A stretch of 64,000 bases of DNA from an uncultured Mycobacteriaceae bacterium (GTDB lineage Bacteria > Actinomycetota > Actinomycetes > Mycobacteriales > Mycobacteriaceae). Below the pieces are notes generated by a model. The model had not been told where the DNA came from. It searched no databases and was given only the letters and a program-made list of their open reading frames with translations. The DNA lies in NCBI GenBank assembly GCA_902826815.1, contig CADEGF010000001.1, forward strand, positions 36,640 through 100,639, given 5' to 3'. Position numbers and translations under genes: made by a program. Below are positions 63,244-64,000 of this stretch, piece after piece (positions within the stretch are counted from its first letter, which is position 1; each line of letters opens with the position of its first letter).

Positions 63244-64000
63244 CCGGGCCGCGGCCGCGCCGATCCGAGCTGGCGACGCCCGCCAGCAGCGAGCACATGT
63301 GCGAGGTCGCCGCGCGGGCGGGCGCCGACCTCGTGTTCCTCGATCTGGAGGACGCGTGCGCACCGTCGGCGAAGGAGTCGGCGCGCAGCACGGCGGTGAA
63401 CGCGCTCACCGGCCTCGACTGGGGACGCACGCTGCGGGCTGTCCGCATCAATGGCCTCGAAACACCGTGGTGCCACGACGACCTCGTCGAGATCGTGAGC
63501 GGTGCAGGCAATGCACTGGACGTCATCATCGTCCCGAAGGTGCGGTCAGCGCGCGACGTGTGGTGGGTCGATGTCCTGCTCACCCAGCTCGAGACGAAAC
63601 TGGGGCGCAGGCGTCCGATCGCGCTGGAAGCGCTCATCGAAGAAGCCGAGGGGCTGGTGAACGTCGTCGAGATATCCCGGGCGAGCCCGCGGCTGGAGGC
63701 ACTGATCTTCGGCGCCGGCGATCTGTCGGCCTCGCTGCACGCCCGCGTCGACGGCAACTTCCAGCCCGCGGGCGACTATCCGGGCGATTACTGGCACCAC
63801 GTGCGCGTGGCTGTGCTTGCGGCTGCGCGCGCTGCGGGCATCGACGCGGTCGACGCGCCCTACCCCGGCTATCAGGATCTCGACGGCTACCGGCGCGCCG
63901 CGACGCACGCCAGTCTCCTTGGCTACGACGGTAAGTGGGCCATCCATCCCGCGCAGGTGCCGGTGGCCAACGAGGTGTTCACCCCGACGGCTGCGGAGAT
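63240..64000 (+). CDS. CitE-like HpcH/HpaI aldolase/lyase, cut by the window end
   Basis: The first 253 residues of a CitE-family TIM barrel (citrate lyase beta / malyl-CoA lyase-like). FLDLEDACAPSAKE near residue 34, AVRINGLETPW near 67, Mg-binding Glu130 in ALEALIEEAEG and Asp161 in FGAGDLSASL are all present. Near the end GYDGKWAIHPAQV is the usual late motif, so the protein is almost complete. It probably splits a hydroxyacyl-CoA into two acyl pieces, after the CoA-transferase step. Confidence 0.85.
   Translation, partial: MTGPRPRRSELATPASSEHMCEVAARAGADLVFLDLEDACAPSAKESARSTAVNALTGLDWGRTLRAVRINGLETPWCHDDLVEIVSGAGNALDVIIVPKVRSARDVWWVDVLLTQLETKLGRRRPIALEALIEEAEGLVNVVEISRASPRLEALIFGAGDLSASLHARVDGNFQPAGDYPGDYWHHVRVAVLAAARAAGIDAVDAPYPGYQDLDGYRRAATHASLLGYDGKWAIHPAQVPVANEVFTPTAAE

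Noticed and set aside
61945-63363. 472-codon minus-strand frame opposite the CoA-transferase
   Set aside because: No recognisable domain; the plus strand encodes a complete CaiB-type enzyme with overlapping operon starts.

Overview
The window is GC-rich, densely coded actinobacterial chromosome. It contains a complete ESX-3 type VII secretion operon (with PE and PPE genes), F420/LLM-type oxidoreductases and the Rv0269c-Rv0294 gene neighbourhood of Mycobacterium tuberculosis. I take it to be a fast-growing environmental mycobacterium (Mycolicibacterium-like). Species is not resolved. I saw no tRNA, rRNA, CRISPR array or insertion sequence.

Layout. 0.2-4.1 kb: tam, a GT39-type membrane glycosyltransferase and an Rv0293c-like hydrolase. 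4.1-18.2 kb, minus strand: ESX-3 in the order eccA3-eccB3-eccC3-PE5-PPE4-esxG-esxH-espG3-eccD3-mycP3-eccE3, with two IdeR-like iron boxes in front of eccA3. 18.3-25.5 kb: the conserved Rv0281/Rv0276/Rv0275c/Rv0274/Rv0273c/Rv0272c/fadE6 neighbourhood. 25.5-30.5 kb: an accessory block (LysR regulator, amino-acid/amine permease, (R)-selective amine transaminase, small secreted and membrane proteins) lying between fadE6 and fadD2, which are adjacent in M. tuberculosis. 30.5-36.4 kb: fadD2, a LigD-type polymerase/primase (polD2), a STAS protein, a mini-ORF, a GAP/Sap membrane protein, an MTHFR-like protein and a TIGR03085 protein.

36.4-42.0 kb: a transaminase / dimethylformamidase-like / permease / GntR cluster carrying three copies of the inverted repeat GGACCT-N5-AGGTCC. 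42.0-46.0 kb: a TetR gene and an NTF2-amidohydrolase-SDR-SDR operon joined by the palindrome CCTATACGATCGTATAGG. 45.9-53.8 kb: a histidine-utilisation operon (hutU, an AllC-like amidohydrolase, hutF, hutI, hutH) with a divergent IclR regulator. The hutG position is taken by the AllC-like enzyme.

53.8-56.7 kb: a secreted protein, a TetR gene with tandem operators, an epimerase and an LLM oxidoreductase. 56.7-64.0 kb: an aldehyde dehydrogenase next to a twice-deleted SDR pseudogene, then a plus-strand catabolic operon: LLM oxidoreductase, a 6-oxocamphor-hydrolase-like retro-Claisen hydrolase, a Rieske oxygenase, a small unknown protein, a class III CoA-transferase and a CitE-like lyase cut by the window end. 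Both promoter regions here carry a TGGGCGATCGCCCA-type palindrome. This last operon is the best candidate for an undescribed pathway: oxygenation, hydrolytic C-C ring cleavage, CoA activation and lyase cleavage of a cyclic, possibly terpenoid, substrate.
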